DNA of 64,000 nucleotides from Malurus cyaneus samueli (Eukaryota > Chordata > Aves > Passeriformes > Maluridae): the NCBI GenBank assembly GCA_009741485.1, contig CM019238.1, forward strand, positions 15,775,947 to 15,839,946, given 5' to 3'. The translations under genes were made by a program, and so were the position numbers. A model generated the notes under the pieces. The model searched no databases. It saw only the letters and a list, made by a program, of their open reading frames with translations, and was not told where the DNA came from. Below, piece by piece: positions 38,550 to 50,994 of the stretch (its first letter is position 1; each line of letters begins with the position of its first letter).

Positions 38550-38972
38550 ATGAAAATTGAGCAGCCACGTCTGTCCATTTACCAGTGGAGCATCGAAATG
38601 CCCTCTGTGAACAGGAGAATTCTCAGAGCTGGCAGCTGGACACACCTGAGCTCAAACCATGGCAGGACCATTCCCTCCAGTTGTTCCTGCTCCCAGGACT
38701 CATGGAGCAGCATCCCACAGGAAAATCCCTGCAGCAGGAAGGGGAGAGCACCTTTAGGCTGGAGCAGGCACAGAGGATGCTCCTCTTTCTCTCTCTCAGG
38801 AGGAAAGAACAGAACCAGTGCAGCCTCTCACATTGTTTTAATCTCACAGCTATTTCATGATGGCAATGACAGGCATCTTTTATCTGAGGTTTATTCTGCT
38901 TCATTTGCCTCAGGAATGGGCATCAGATCAAGCAAAAGCACAGAAGAGCCTCTGGAACACAGAACCCCCTGA
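38550..38972 (+). other. Open frame of 140 codons, probably noncoding
   Basis: An ATG-led frame (MKIEQPRLSIYQWSIEMPS...) runs 140 codons in a locally G+C-richer patch. The residues are dominated by Ser, Arg and His without any domain pattern. The antisense strand and another plus frame are also open over parts of the same interval, which points to base composition rather than coding. Confidence 0.06.
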
Positions 38973-40907
38973 GACAGAGCCTTTTATTGTGCCAATCCGA
39001 CCAACAAGTAGAGAATAGTGAAACTGAAGGTAACTATAGACTGTGTGCAGCATCCAGGATCATTAACTTCTAAATTTGGCCAGCAACAGTCTGTGTTCTG
39101 TCTGGGTGATGGTGTAGACCTTGAATGTGTCCTTCAAACTGCACAACACAAAAATTGGGCTGTATATTCTACCAAAAATCTGAGTTTGAACTGGGAAAAC
39201 TTACACTGCTTGCAAAGTATATTTTTTCTTAAATAACTTTTATCTATCAGTGCTGCTTTCAGTGAGTAAACAGCAGAGCATGGAAGGCAAATGAGGCTCT
39301 CTGGATGAAGAGAAGACAAGAGGCAAAGCAAGCAGAGGAATTTGTCTCACAGCCAAACACGGGAGATGTTTTGTAGGAGAACATCTCAGAGCAGCACTCG
39401 CAGGATTCCAGATCCCACGCTTGTGCTCTGCTTAAGGCAGATCAAAGCCTGGTGTCAAAGTTCTCTGCATAATACATGTACACAAAATGCAGCATCCTGA
39501 GAAATAACACCCATTCGTGTTGTTCTTGCATTTAGTATGATTTCAGTGCATGATTTACATGTGTTGATTTAAAGAAACATCATATATATGATTGGTAACA
39601 GCAATCAGTCACTCTCAATAAAAAAGGAAAGAATGTGTGACCTCAGACAAGAAATAAATATTCAAAATATTTTAAGGAAATAATGCCTCAGGTGTCCTTG
39701 TGTAGTGTCCTGCACTGTAAATTAATTTGGAGATACTAGTCAGATACCATTAAAGTTAAGAAATACAGTATGGAAAGGGAGCTATGTCTTTGCTGACATT
39801 CCCATAAAGGTGTGTTCCTCTGTTCTGCCTTTCCCATTTCACTGGGACATCACAAAATATCTGCCTGGACACTGGAAATGAACAATTTGAACAGATTTGG
39901 GAATCGTGGGAGGACTGAGGGCCTTCATCCTGACTTTCTCCCCATATTACCCACCTTCAACAGGTGACAAAGATCTCCACAGAGCATTCCATCATATCCA
40001 GACAACTCTCTGGGGAGCTCTTTTGCTATTTTCTAGTCAGTGGTACTAAGTTTCAGAAACATCTCTCATTAATAATCATGATGTTTGAATGTTCTGACGT
40101 TTCCATTTCACCCCATTTTCAGTTAAAAGTCACATCCCAACTCAGCTAAACCCTGACCTAGGCTTTTGCAGGTTTTCACACTGGAAAGCTTGTTTACAGC
40201 TTACTTTTAAGGTTATGAAACATTAAAAACACAGGCATTTTAAACATGAGCCTTCAACAGCAATATCTTCCTCCACAAGCAAAATTCTGCTTCATGTAAT
40301 GTGAAAAGGGGATGTTACCTTAGGCTGTGCTTCTTATTTCAGTTCATATAGGGCTACACCCTAGAAGAAAGTTCCTTCTCTAAAATGTCAGAATCAGAAT
40401 AGGATAAGGGGATGACTTATTTTCTGCCTGATGCCATTTGATTCTGAATTTCAATGAGCAAAACCTCAGGAGACTGGTATTTTTCCTAGAGAATCACATG
40501 GTGCTTCCAAGGAGAAAATATTTACAAGTGAAATTCAGCTGGAAAGGACTGATGTTAAATGCTGGTGTCACCAGAACCGCCTGGATTTGTTCAAACAGTT
40601 GTGCAAGTCTAAAATCATTATTTCTCTCTGCTGATCTTCTCATGCTATAGGAGGAAGTTTATACAGGGAGAGACCAGAAAAAAAATGCTTTAATAAAGAA
40701 GAACAAAAACAGAGGTCTGGCTTGGAAAAATAACTTCAAACCTAAATCAGAATCGATGCAATCACGAGAAACAGAACCACAAGTGGCTCACAGGAACTTC
40801 ACACCCTGCCTGCTGCAGAAACCTCGCTGTAAACCGGAGACACAGCACATGTCACTGTCACTGCCTCTGCCTCACACAACTCCTGTTACACCTACATTCC
40901 ACTGGCC

Positions 40908-40934
40908 TAAATAAATAAATAATAAATAATATAT
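40908..40934 (+). repeat. (AAAT)n simple repeat
   Basis: TAAATAAATAAATAATAAAT followed by AATATATA is a short imperfect AAAT microsatellite. Confidence 0.9.
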
Positions 40935-42119
40935 ACCAGGTATCTGTGAGGAGCTCAGTTGCTGTGGCAGTCAGGTATTTTTCACAGGAAAATGGAATTG
41001 TGCTCGTGTAAGAAGCCGAGCGCATTTTGCAACCACTTGGCATCACCAAGGAGCTTTCAGAGAGGAATTATGTGCTGCCTCGTGTATTAGCAGCATAATT
41101 ACCAGCTCAGCCTTAATTCCAGTAAGGCATTTGACTGTAAAACAGGAAAAGCCAGGAGCTGCTGTGCCCCAGGATGTGGCTGTGTTGTCACTGTCCCCCT
41201 TGGGCAGCAGAGTTGGTGTCCCCAAGGCTGCAGCTCTCCAGGGGACAGTCAGGACATGTCAGAGGGGTCAAACTGCTGCCTCCTTCTGCCATGCACATCT
41301 GCTCCAAAGGGAATTTCAGGAGTGTTCCCTGATCACCAAACCAACAGAAATATCAGCCGTGACTGTGGGATGCTGCAGCCCTTCACCCTCAGCCTGATCA
41401 AACTCCGCACTTTGCACGTTTCCTAAACACAAGCTGAAGGGAGCAGCAGATTTCCATTTCAATGAAAAGTAAAGATCTTTTAACTGCAAACCAGCTGCAG
41501 TGAGTGAGAAAGAGATGCAAAGTTTTTTTTTTGTTTCCCATTGGAAATTCTCTGCTATCCACAACAGTGGTCTTATTCCTCCCAGATTTAAAATTCTATT
41601 ATAGCAGCCAACCATAAATACACTTTGCAAGAAGCTTTGGAGCTTCAAATACATATTTTATTTTTTTTTCCCAGTTGTGCACCTCTTCCAAATATTAAAT
41701 ATTAAAATTTTACTTTGCTACTCAGGTCAGTTCAAGAAATCAAATAAACTCCATGGAAAGGCCGGGGGATTTTTTCTCGTAAAGCAAAAGTTTAATGTGA
41801 GAACTGAAAAGGTGGCAAGGGGTCAGGACCATAAAGATTTTATTTAAATACTGTTTGAGTTTGTTTATTGACAGTTTATAATATCAGCCTACAGCATTCT
41901 GAATGCCCCTCAACTTTCAATACTCACTGTAAAATTCCACTTGGTTTATGTAAAATAATTAGACAAAGTAAAAAGTTATAAAACGGTGACCCGCTATGAC
42001 TATTTTTCAACGTGTTTAAAATTCTTTCTGCCTTCCTTTATGCAGTTTAGAATAGTTTTCGCAATTATTTTTGGTTACATGGTTCACAGTAGTGAAATGA
42101 AGGTTACTAAACAGGAGAA

Positions 42120-42150
42120 TTTTTTTTGGTTTTTTTTGCGAGGGAGGGGA
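42120..42150 (+). repeat. T-rich then G-rich tract
   Basis: T-runs separated by GG are followed by GCGAGGGAGGGGAG. It is simple sequence. Confidence 0.7.
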
Positions 42151-43141
42151 GTTTGGTCATCTTCAAAGTTGTATTAACACCATTCCAAAAAAGACCTCAC
42201 AGTTTTAGCATCCTACTAAGGCAAACACAAGCAGCAGGACTTCCTTTTGGAATATATTTGCAGTACACAATCTGGATTGATATCCACTTCAAAAAATAAA
42301 TCAATGGAAAAGCTTCAAAGGGGCCCTGTGTCAGATAGAATTAAAATTATGCTACTTCAGAGCTGGAACTGCCTTCTGTATTTCACTAATATTCCAAATA
42401 TCAGACTGTACATATAAGCTAATTGAATAAGAACTTAGTCAGTAAAAGGAGTCTCCCAAATTAATTATTTTTAAAATCAGAAGTTGTTTTCAAGTGAAAT
42501 ACATTGATCAAGAAGCCATGCCAAGGTATTTTCAACATTCTATTTAACAGCAAATGCCAGAATATCCTGCTCTGAACAGATAAAAAGAGCACCACTCACA
42601 ATTTCTGTAAAAATGACTTTTAAATTCAAAATTTAACCCCTCCCCATTCAAAGCACTTCATCACAATTCAATTTAGCATTAACCTCTCTCGACAAGCAGT
42701 CGCAGTGCCCTGTAAGAGTTGTAATTTATTTGCCTTATCCTCCTGTTCCAAATGGGTTCTTTTTGATAATGAACTGTGGGGGTCACTTCAACACCAACAG
42801 CACCCAAAACCTGCAGCAAATGCTGGGAATTCAGCTCAACAAGGCTCAGTGCAGACCAGAAACAGAAGGAAGAAGAAAGATTGTGCCTAAATCCAAGAAT
42901 TTAGGGCCCATTAGGAAAGCCATCAACTCCCATTAGGCTCAGGCACAATAAATACAGCAGAACAGTGAAAGATACATTCAGATTGTTAAACCCCAAATTG
43001 CTGAGTGACTCAGACCAAAGGAAATGTTTTGTGCAAAAAGTGAACTGCAGATACTCTAGTACTTGTTTAGGCAGAAGAGGAAAGAAATTCTGATTGTATT
43101 CTAAACAAGCCTTAACAAAACAAAAGAAGTCAAAAATATAC

Positions 43142-43230
43142 AAATAATCTGAAAAAAATAATCTGAAATAGACATTAAAATCTGAAATAATACTAATAAT
43201 CTGAAATCATCTGAAAAAATAATGTGAAAT
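43142..43230 (+). repeat. Degenerate ATCTGAAA tandem cluster
   Basis: The octamer ATCTGAAA occurs at 43,147, 43,161, 43,180, 43,199 and 43,209, with a one-mismatch copy ATGTGAAA at 43,222. Most copies sit in a longer AATAATCTGAAA context. Spacing is irregular (14, 19, 19, 10 and 13 bases), so this is a decayed minisatellite or local slippage array rather than a clean tandem repeat. Confidence 0.75.
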
Positions 43231-43276
43231 TCCACTTAAAACTAAGAATTGAATTTTACTGATTCAATTACTATTG

Positions 43277-43302
43277 AATTAGAATACCGAGGTATTCTAA
43301 TT
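43277..43302. repeat. Near-perfect palindrome, 12-base arms
   Basis: AATTAGAATACC (43,277-43,288) and GGTATTCTAATT (43,291-43,302) are exact reverse complements separated only by GA. The short spacer gives a cruciform-prone 26-base palindrome. It lies about 45 bases after the ATCTGAAA repeat cluster, in A+T-rich unique sequence. Confidence 0.9.
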
Positions 43303-44794
43303 TTATGCTAAACTGTACACCTGTAAAGATGTGGTAGAAGTAAGAGAACAAGGTATCATTCTAAAAAGTTCAAAATGATATCTAATTATTATAAATACAA
43401 CAACAACAAAGTCTAATCAAACAGAATGAGTGGAACAGACCTATTTATCATTCAGTCCTCCAGGAATTCCATTAAATATTGAGGCACTGCCAAAATACAA
43501 ACGAGTCCTTCCCTGAATAAAGGTGTTTCTCTCTGACTGTCTCACCTGTGATGATTTCCTGCCATTTCCAATTCACTTCAACAGGGAAAGATCCTAAACT
43601 GAGGTTGTTAAAATGCGAAAAATAGCTGCAGGTACACAAACCCCTGTCCATAAATGTTTACATCCATTCACATTCTGTTGGACTACAGTGGATCTGTTGG
43701 TACAGGTTAAATTTTAGGGAGATGAAAAACCACATTTAATCCAATTCCAAACAGAATTATGGAAGAGTTGATGTGCAACACAGTGGATTATCCATTTTAG
43801 AGAAATAATTGATCCTGTGCACTTTAAGCAGAATAATGTAAAATAATGAAGGCCTGAGCTAAATTGAATAAAGGCAACTAATTAAAGAGTCTTCAAGCAC
43901 AGCCACAGAACTGCAAAAAACCCACCTAATCTGCCCTCTGCTAAATACTACAGATCCACAGGAATAAAAAAAACATTGAGATGTTGGCATTAAGTGGACA
44001 GGCCGTGAAACCAAACTTCCTGAGCCTGCAGAGCTCAGGAAGGTGGTCAAAATTATGCAATATTTCCTTTGAGACAGCCAAATACAGTCCCACCTTCAGG
44101 AGATCCCAGGAATGATGATCACACCACAATAGAGATCATCCTGCAAAGCAATGGCTCCTGATAAAGACACTCCAATTATCCAGGGATAATCAACCACGAG
44201 GGGAGATTTCAGCAGAATGCAAGAGGTCTGAGACTCACAAATTACAAATCAAAAAAAGAAAATGAAGTAAGCAAAGCTGTTCAGAATATGTTCTCAGACC
44301 CAAAAGTTAAACACAAGAGACGTATTCCATGAAAATGGTAAAATGTCAGGACAATATGCATAGGAGGATGGAGCAGCTCACTACGCTTTATTTATCAAAA
44401 AGCTTAAGGTCAAGCCTTTGAGATCAACTCTTGCTCTGGAGATGAAAAATTTGGCAATTGGCTCAGTCTACCAGACAGAAATATGAGATTAAATGGCTGG
44501 AAGATAAATTAAAAACAGTCAAAGAGAAGGTTCAGTTTTGTAACAGTGCCAGCATAGGGGCAAACAGAAGATTTTTCAACACTAATCATCTTAAAGATGC
44601 GTTGGTTTCTTTTTCTTTTCTTTTTTTTTTTTCTCTAAGATCTGCACCAATACAAACAAAAATTAATTCATGAAGTCAGACTAGCTGACAGCAATAGTCC
44701 CTTCTGGCTGCATAATCTATTACCTAGCTGCTCGCAGCCATCAGTCTTTGCACCTTCCATAAACAAATATTTCATTTCATTTTTTTGAACTGGG

Positions 44795-44817
44795 AGTTAG
44801 TTTTGGAAAAACTAACT
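44795..44817. repeat. Small hairpin AGTTAGTTTT / AAAACTAACT
   Basis: Ten-base perfect arms (44,795-44,804 and 44,808-44,817) surround a 3-base loop. A T-run lies just upstream. No function is assigned. Confidence 0.8.
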
Positions 44818-46704
44818 TAGAATAACTTTTTCCTTTAATAAAAAACTAAAATTGTCTGTATTATAACTCAGCTGATTTTTTTTTCTTATATTTCTTTTGT
44901 TTCAACTTACAAAATTAAATGTAAGCTGCTATTACAAATGCAATACTTCCTAAATTTATTTTTACTGCTAAAGTCATCTTTTCAGGCTTACATTTTTCAT
45001 CAAAATATCACTATCATTTTTGACACGATTTATAAAATATCAGCCATACAAACCCTCTTTGGCAAACACAATCTCTTACTGGGATCCGACTTTTATTTTA
45101 TCTAAATGAAAAATAAATTATTAAAAATTAAATAAAAGTGATATAGTAAGAATATTGCAGGCAGCATTAGGCTGATCATAACGTTCTCAGAATGAATCCC
45201 ATGCTATTCTTCCGTGTCACTCTCACATATTATACTGCCTTATCATCTCCGTTCTTATATTCTACTATTAATATTTAACCATCAAATGTCTTTTACTGGA
45301 AGATGTTTAAAGATTAGACGACGAGGAAATAACCATTCCTGGAGCTGCTGCAGACTAAATTATATTCCAAACTGGAAAGCCCTTCTATCTACACAGTAAA
45401 TCTGCACACGCCTTGCTAGATGTAATATCTGTTAACATTTGGGTTTAGGTGTTCTCTGGAACAGCTCAATTCAGTGCAATAATATTTAAATTTCCAATTC
45501 AAAGCTAGAAATAGTTCTATCAATTCCCCAAGTGAAACATTAAACATGTGCTTGAATTACGGGTTGAAATCTGAACTTAAGCCTGATGTGCTCTCTCATA
45601 TTACAAGATTTTGGCCAGTTGTGAAAATCACATTTGCAGATTTTTTCAAAACAGCATTATCTTTAAACAAGATTGTGATTAGGCACAGGATCAGCTTCCC
45701 TCTCAGCACAAAACAAACCAGTGTACCCAAAGTATCCAAAGTGAGGAGGATCATGGCCTCATTTTCAGCTCTCCATTGTAATGTCTGACTGATTCCATTT
45801 ATTTTAAATGCTCTCTTTTTTATTGTTTTTATAAATGGGTTTTATTTTTTTCTGACTGAACAACAAACAAGGACGTTCCTCCACTTTTGCAGAGGCTGCA
45901 CTGGTTGTTTGGGAGGAGAGGAAATTCTGCTGCCAGTCTGATTTACTGTTTGGTCTCTTTCCAATTGATATAAAACAAATAAATACTAATGAACTCACCA
46001 CCCTGACCATAAACACCCCTTCTGCTCTGTCTGATGAAAGCATTTTCAGCTGTTTCATTCTCCTACTCCCGATGTTGAAGTTGTGCCTTTGTGTGCCAAC
46101 TCTGCAATGGTGACAGAAGTTAAATGGGTGCCAGAGACTGAGCTTATGAGTCTTTTAAGCACATTGGAAGCTTCCAAAAGTGTTAAATCAATCAATAAAA
46201 CCAACAGGACCATAATCTAATGTCAGGTTTATTTCCTTCAGAAAGGCTGTGTCGGAAATTACCATCCTGTCAAAAGTTGCTTCTCCAATTTTGAGTGACT
46301 CATGAACACACTGTTCCTTGGCACTTCGACCTGATGGCCTTTCTAAAACATCCATGCAATCACTCAGCCTGTTCTGATAATTCCAAATATCATTTATATT
46401 AGCTCCAGTACTGCCAATCACAAATTGGGTCAATTTTCTCATGGCACAAGTAATGGCTGATCATAGAGAACATTGTACCTTAAACCAATGGGACAGGAGA
46501 AGCTGATACAAAATTCCTTAGAAAAAAATGGGAAGTGAAGGATAAAAACCACACAAAGTTCAAAGGGAATCCATGGTAATTGTGGGAACAGAGGTCTGGA
46601 TTCAAAGAAATAAATCTAAAACTTGCTAAAAACCATAGGAATAACTTTTTTCTTTTTTGGCAAAACTGACACTGAAGCAGTCACACGATAAAAATGTATT
46701 CCAT

Positions 46705-46945
46705 TGAAACACAGAACACCCTAAGTTGGAAGGGGCCCACAAGAACCATCAAAATCCAACTCCTGGCTCAGTACAACCCCAACAATTCCACCGTGAGCCC
46801 AGGAGTGCTGTCCAAAGCTGAACTCTGCCACGTTTAGTGCAGTGACCACTCTTTGGGGAGCCTGCTCAGTGCCCAACCACCCTCTGGGGGAAGAGCTTCT
46901 ACCCAATACTCAGCCTCAATCTTCCCTGACACAGCTTTACACCAT
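46705..46945 (-). mobile_element. CR1 LINE 3'-end fragment, divergent subfamily
   Basis: On the plus strand it reads from AAACACAGAACACCCTAAG and TTGGAAGGGGCCCACAAGAA through 'GAGTGCTGTCCAAAGCTG', 'GAACTCTGCCACGTTTAGTG', 'CAGTGACCACTCTTTGGGG', 'AGCCTGCTCAGTGCCCAACC', 'ACCCTCTGGGGGAAGAGC' and 'TTCCCTGACACAGCTTTAC'. This is the CR1 type with the TGTCCAAA, GAACTCTGYCA and GTGACCAC blocks. It differs from the GCAGGGACACCTCC type seen at 59.3 kb and from the TCCAGGGATGGTGACTC type at 36.3 kb. The expected ATTCTRTG tail is eroded to ACACAGAACACC, which suggests an older insertion. It is noncoding. Confidence 0.88.
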
Positions 46946-47978
46946 TATTGAGGAAATATTTCATTGGAATTGGGCTTTTCCTTTTTTTAAATCGAGTTCT
47001 GTTTACATCACCGGACATAAACCCATGCACTTGGCCTACAATTGGTGGAAAACCGCCTTTCCTGAAAGTTTTGTGAACCATCTGCTCCCCAGAATTCAAA
47101 ACCACTTTTTCTTCCTATCTAGGCAATCCCATAACAGATTCAAGCTGTAGAAACACAGCACCAAAAGGTTATCCTTTCTTCTCCCAAATAAACATTTAAA
47201 CCAATCACCATGACAGAAGGTGCACATTAGACAACGTTTCCATCACTGAGGAAAAGCCACTGAAATAACGAGATCCAGATGTTAGACCAAAAAGAAATTT
47301 ATCATCCTCAGAAACCCCCAAATTGTGTCTGATGTCTCATACAAAAGATTGTCTCGTTTGCTAATGTGCATTTTTGTGCTGCGTGAGAGAAAAAAAAGCA
47401 CACCTGTCAAGAAAGCTGCTTTCCACACGCATTGGAATGACATCTGTAGAAGCTCAACATCAGGGAAATCCAGATACCATTAAATTATTTTGAACGTGCC
47501 TTCCTTTGTACAAATTCCTCTGGAAATCTTCAAAGTGTACAGAATAAATATGCCTAATTTGTTTACTTTTTTACAACATCTAGTGGTAGATTGAGGAGAA
47601 CAATATTGCTGAGGATGCTTTTTGAATAATACCTTCATAGACTTTTTCTTTGCATGTCTTAAATTTAAATCCCTGGAAGTTTTGAAGAATAAACTCATTG
47701 GTAGAGCCAGAGGACAGTCTGATTCAGCAGTTAATTTCACTGTCACTTGTGGTCATCTACAACAAACATGGAACTGCATCTTCGGAACTGCCCTGCTGAT
47801 ACACCACTTTGTTATTCTCATTTAAAATCCTGAAACAGAAATCTAACTCACTATTACATCTGACACTGCCATTGTGAGAATCGACTGATGATTCTATTTT
47901 CACTATCAAAACCTGTATTTTTTCAGGTGAATGTTTTCAATGAAGTTTTGAAATTTAATGACTTCCAGCTCTTTTCAC

Positions 47979-48174
47979 TATGGTGAAGGCACAGGAGGAG
48001 GCTGCCCAGAGGAGCTGTGGCTGCCCCTGGATCCCTGGAAATGTCCAAGGCCAGGCTGGACAGGGCTTGGAGCAACCTGGGATGGTGGAAAGTGTCCCTG
48101 CCCATGGCAGGGTGGGAAATGAGATGATCTTTAAGGTCCCTTCAAACCCAAAACATTCTGTGATTCTGTGATTA
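47979..48174 (+). mobile_element. CR1 LINE 3' end with intact octamer tail
   Basis: The blocks are 'GGAGGCTGCCCAGAGGAGC', 'TGTGGCTGCCCCTGGATCCC', 'TGGAAATGTCCAAGGCCAGG', 'GGCTTGGAGCAACCTGGGAT', 'AAGTGTCCCTGCCCATGGCA' and 'GATGATCTTTAAGGTCCCTT'. It ends in two perfect ATTCTGTG units at 48,155-48,170 plus a partial third. This is the best-preserved CR1 tail in the window and the clearest taxonomic marker: CR1 3' termini carry short ATTCTRTG microrepeats rather than poly-A. The copy keeps about 195 bases. The open frame of about 60 codons across it is an accident of composition. Confidence 0.95.
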
Positions 48175-49025
48175 AAGACTGTAGAGAAGGAAAAAAGAAC
48201 AGTACATGCAACTGTAAAAATAATAATAGTTAAAAATATATATGGGGAAATGGGGGCTTTTTCTTACCAAGTAACACTTTTACTTGTGAGTGATGAAGCT
48301 CTGAAATTTTCAGAACTCCCCTCTCACAATGGCTGCACTGGAGGCTTATTTGTCACTTTAAAGTATGAGGGACTATTTCCACCAAGATTGTGTTGGATAA
48401 CAGCCACCTGCTCTCGTGAGCATCTCCTCAGCAAGATTCACAGAGCCTTTCTCTCAGTGACACCTGAACACACCTGACTTTTTGTCACTCAGTAGTAAGT
48501 CTGGAGTAAGAGGCTCGTGAAGAGGAAAGCTGATCTAATGGCAGAGTAAGGCACATCTTGTAATTATCACAAGGTATACGATGTGTTGTATAATACCTCC
48601 CTGCTTGTAAAAACTGCTGAGATGTTAAACTTTAAAATGCAATGCAGGTATTACACAAGTGAATTATTTTACTTATTTTCCATATATTACAGCTGAATAG
48701 CAGTTCACTGTAGTTATGGTTGAAAATTGCTTACTACTGAATATAGGGCTGTTCTAAACTCTCCACCTGCTGACTCAAATGCTTTAGAATTATTATGCTT
48801 CAAGGTGGTGGCCAAAATATTGGGCAATTTGGAAAACAGGTTCTTGGGACACAGGACAGGGCCCTTCTTGAATGAGTTTCTATCATTTTTTAATCTTTTT
48901 TCCCCAAATTCAGGTCTGATGTCAAATGACATTTTCCTTACAACGGAAGAAATCCTGTAAGGTTGTTGAGGTGAACATTTATAACCAAGCCATGAGAAAA
49001 TAAAGCCTAAAATTAAATATATCTT

Positions 49026-49068
49026 CAAGTTAACCTAGAAATGGTCCAAGTTAACTTAGAAATGGTTC
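49026..49068 (+). repeat. Two-copy 21-base tandem duplication
   Basis: CAAGTTAACCTAGAAATGGT starting at 49,026 is followed with period 21 by CAAGTTAACTTAGAAATGGT at 49,047, with one C/T difference inside the unit. It is a recent short tandem duplication with no other copies nearby. Confidence 0.85.
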
Positions 49069-50385
49069 AGCTCAGGTGTACAACTTTTGCAAGTGGCAGA
49101 GGAGGTATGAGGTAGCCTGGATGACAGGATATTGCAGTCTATGCCAGTATTCTGGGGGTATTGTGCACATAAGTTGTTCTTAGCCTGAATCCTGAAATAT
49201 TTTGTCTGAAACTCAAATTTATGACTTCAGTGTATAATTTGAAAAAGGTGATTTTCCTCAGAACTATTGCAATGAACATTAATCAGTAATGAAGAAAAGA
49301 AGGAGAAACAAGTCATGAGCTTTGCATGACCAAGTCTGGCTGAGAGAAAGAAAAAATCAAAATCCTTTGGTCAGGTTCTCCATACAACTCCAGCTCTCTG
49401 AAGCACATGGCTTCTGCTCACTCTTGAACAGCTGATGGCACAGCTCAGACACAGAACAGAGGAAAAGTGTCCCAGAAAAACAAGGGAGGAGGCAATAGGA
49501 GGCCTAAAGTGTCACAGCTCCCTTTGCAGAGCACCCATGGGCTCTGCAGAGTGAAAACTCAATGCCAGGCAGCGACTCCTTGCTGCTGTGGGCTGCACGC
49601 ATAAAAATTCAGCTGAAAAACTGATAAAAAACAACATCAACTTGTAGATTTGCTTCATAATTTCTCGATGAAGCAAAAGACATTGAGTCTAAAGGAATTC
49701 ACAGGAGTGGACACATCACCATTGTGTGATGAGAGGTCAAGTGCTGATCTCTCTGTGACCTTCCTGTCTTTAGTGGTAATGGCATAAAAATCTTCACATT
49801 TCCTCTTCTGAGTAATCTATGACTTTTACGGTCTTATTGAGGAAGATTAAAGATTAAAGAAGATTTTCCAGTTCCAGAACTCTGATGGATCCATCAATCC
49901 ATGGTTCTGGCACAAAGTACAGAGATGCCACGCCCACCAGAACAGCTCAGTTTGGTTAAAAAGTGTAAGAATTCCTCTGACTGATCAACATTATCAATGG
50001 GTTTGGGGTACTCAGTTTGTTTTGGGTTTTTTTTGACATCTCTTCAAACCCCACACAGCACGTGTCAACAACCAACATCAACCAACAAAACACAAACAGG
50101 AACAATTCCCATTTATGCCTAATTACAGCAATAATAAAGACTTCAGTTACACAAAATGGGACAAGTCGCAGCTAACGATGAGGAGAGCCAGGACCCCTCT
50201 TCAAGGTCAAGAAAAAATGGAAAATTATTAATATGCAACTCTGACCTGCTGTGGCTTGGTGGAAAAATGCAATCCCTAGTAGATAATTTTCTTGCTCTAC
50301 AAGCCTTAGGTTTAAACCTTTGACACCATTTGCATGCATTTCTATGATGTGAGGAAAAGAAGAGGTTTACCTCTGAAGAGAAAAA

Positions 50386-50512
50386 TATAAATGTATTAAT
50401 ATAAATATGCTAATAAACATATATAGTATTATGTTATGTATTATTATATTGGCATAATATATTAGTATAATGTATTATAATTGTATATTATAAATGTGTT
50501 AATACCATTTCT
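50386..50512. repeat. A+T-rich low-complexity tract
   Basis: About 125 bases are nearly all A/T with repeating TATTAATATAAATAT, ATTATATT and TATTATAATTGTATATTATA words. This is the longest such tract in the window. Confidence 0.85.
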
Positions 50513-50952
50513 GAGCAAATACCTTATTTGATAAGGGTTATCTAATGTCCCATGTCATTCTAATGTCTCATACAGAATGTAAACTAGTACAGAAAAAAAA
50601 ATCTGGATAGAGAACTGATTTTTATCTTTCTTAATACTGTTGTAGTAGGTTAGAGCTGATGAATAATTTTTATAATACTACAAACCCATTTTGCTTTGTT
50701 GGCTTATGGGTCTGCCTTCAACAAATACTCACAAATATGGTGTGAAAATGGTACTGCAAGCTAAATCTCATAATGCACCCAGCAACTGAGCAATAACAAT
50801 TTGGTGGTTTTAGTGAATGCATTGTGTTTCAGAGAGTTCAGTTAATTTAAAAACAACAACAACAAACCACCAGCACCACAACCCCTACATCATACACTGA
50901 TCTTTAACATTTCTGAACAGTTACTGTTAGCTGACCCCACTGTGAGTAAGAT

Positions 50953-50994
50953 GCTGGACTGGAGATCTCTTTCAATCTAATGATGTTATGATTT
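50953..50994 (+). mobile_element. Possible degraded CR1 3' tail
   Basis: The segment GCTGGACTGGAGATCTCTTT followed by CAATCTAATGATGTTATGAT resembles the last ~45 bases of CR1 (GGTTGGACTGGATGATCTT..., TTCCAACCT..., ATGATTCTATGATT). There are several mismatches and a small deletion. It is short, so chance similarity is possible, but the order of the three blocks (GGACTGGA, TCTCTTTCAAYCTAATGAT, TATGATTT) is right. Confidence 0.45.

Larger units (their letters stand above)
37621..46704. other. Unannotated noncoding stretch
   Basis: Contains the nuclear-receptor-like inverted repeat at 37.66 kb, the AAAT repeat at 40.9 kb, the ATCTGAAA cluster and palindrome at 43.1-43.3 kb and a small hairpin at 44.8 kb. 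The 41.13-41.40 kb patch is locally G+C-rich, but it has no CpG clustering and no recognisable exon. Confidence 0.6.
46946..50952. other. Unannotated noncoding stretch apart from the CR1 at 48 kb
   Basis: Outside the CR1 copy there is unique A+T-rich DNA, the 21-base duplication at 49.03 kb and the A+T-rich tract at 50.39 kb. A minus-orientation octamer ATTTGCAT is at 50,328-50,335 without a neighbouring SOX site. Confidence 0.6.

Noticed and set aside
41130..41400. G+C-richer patch as a possible CpG island or exon
   Set aside because: CpG is still scarce, and the 88-codon frame is GC-composition driven with no recognisable domain.
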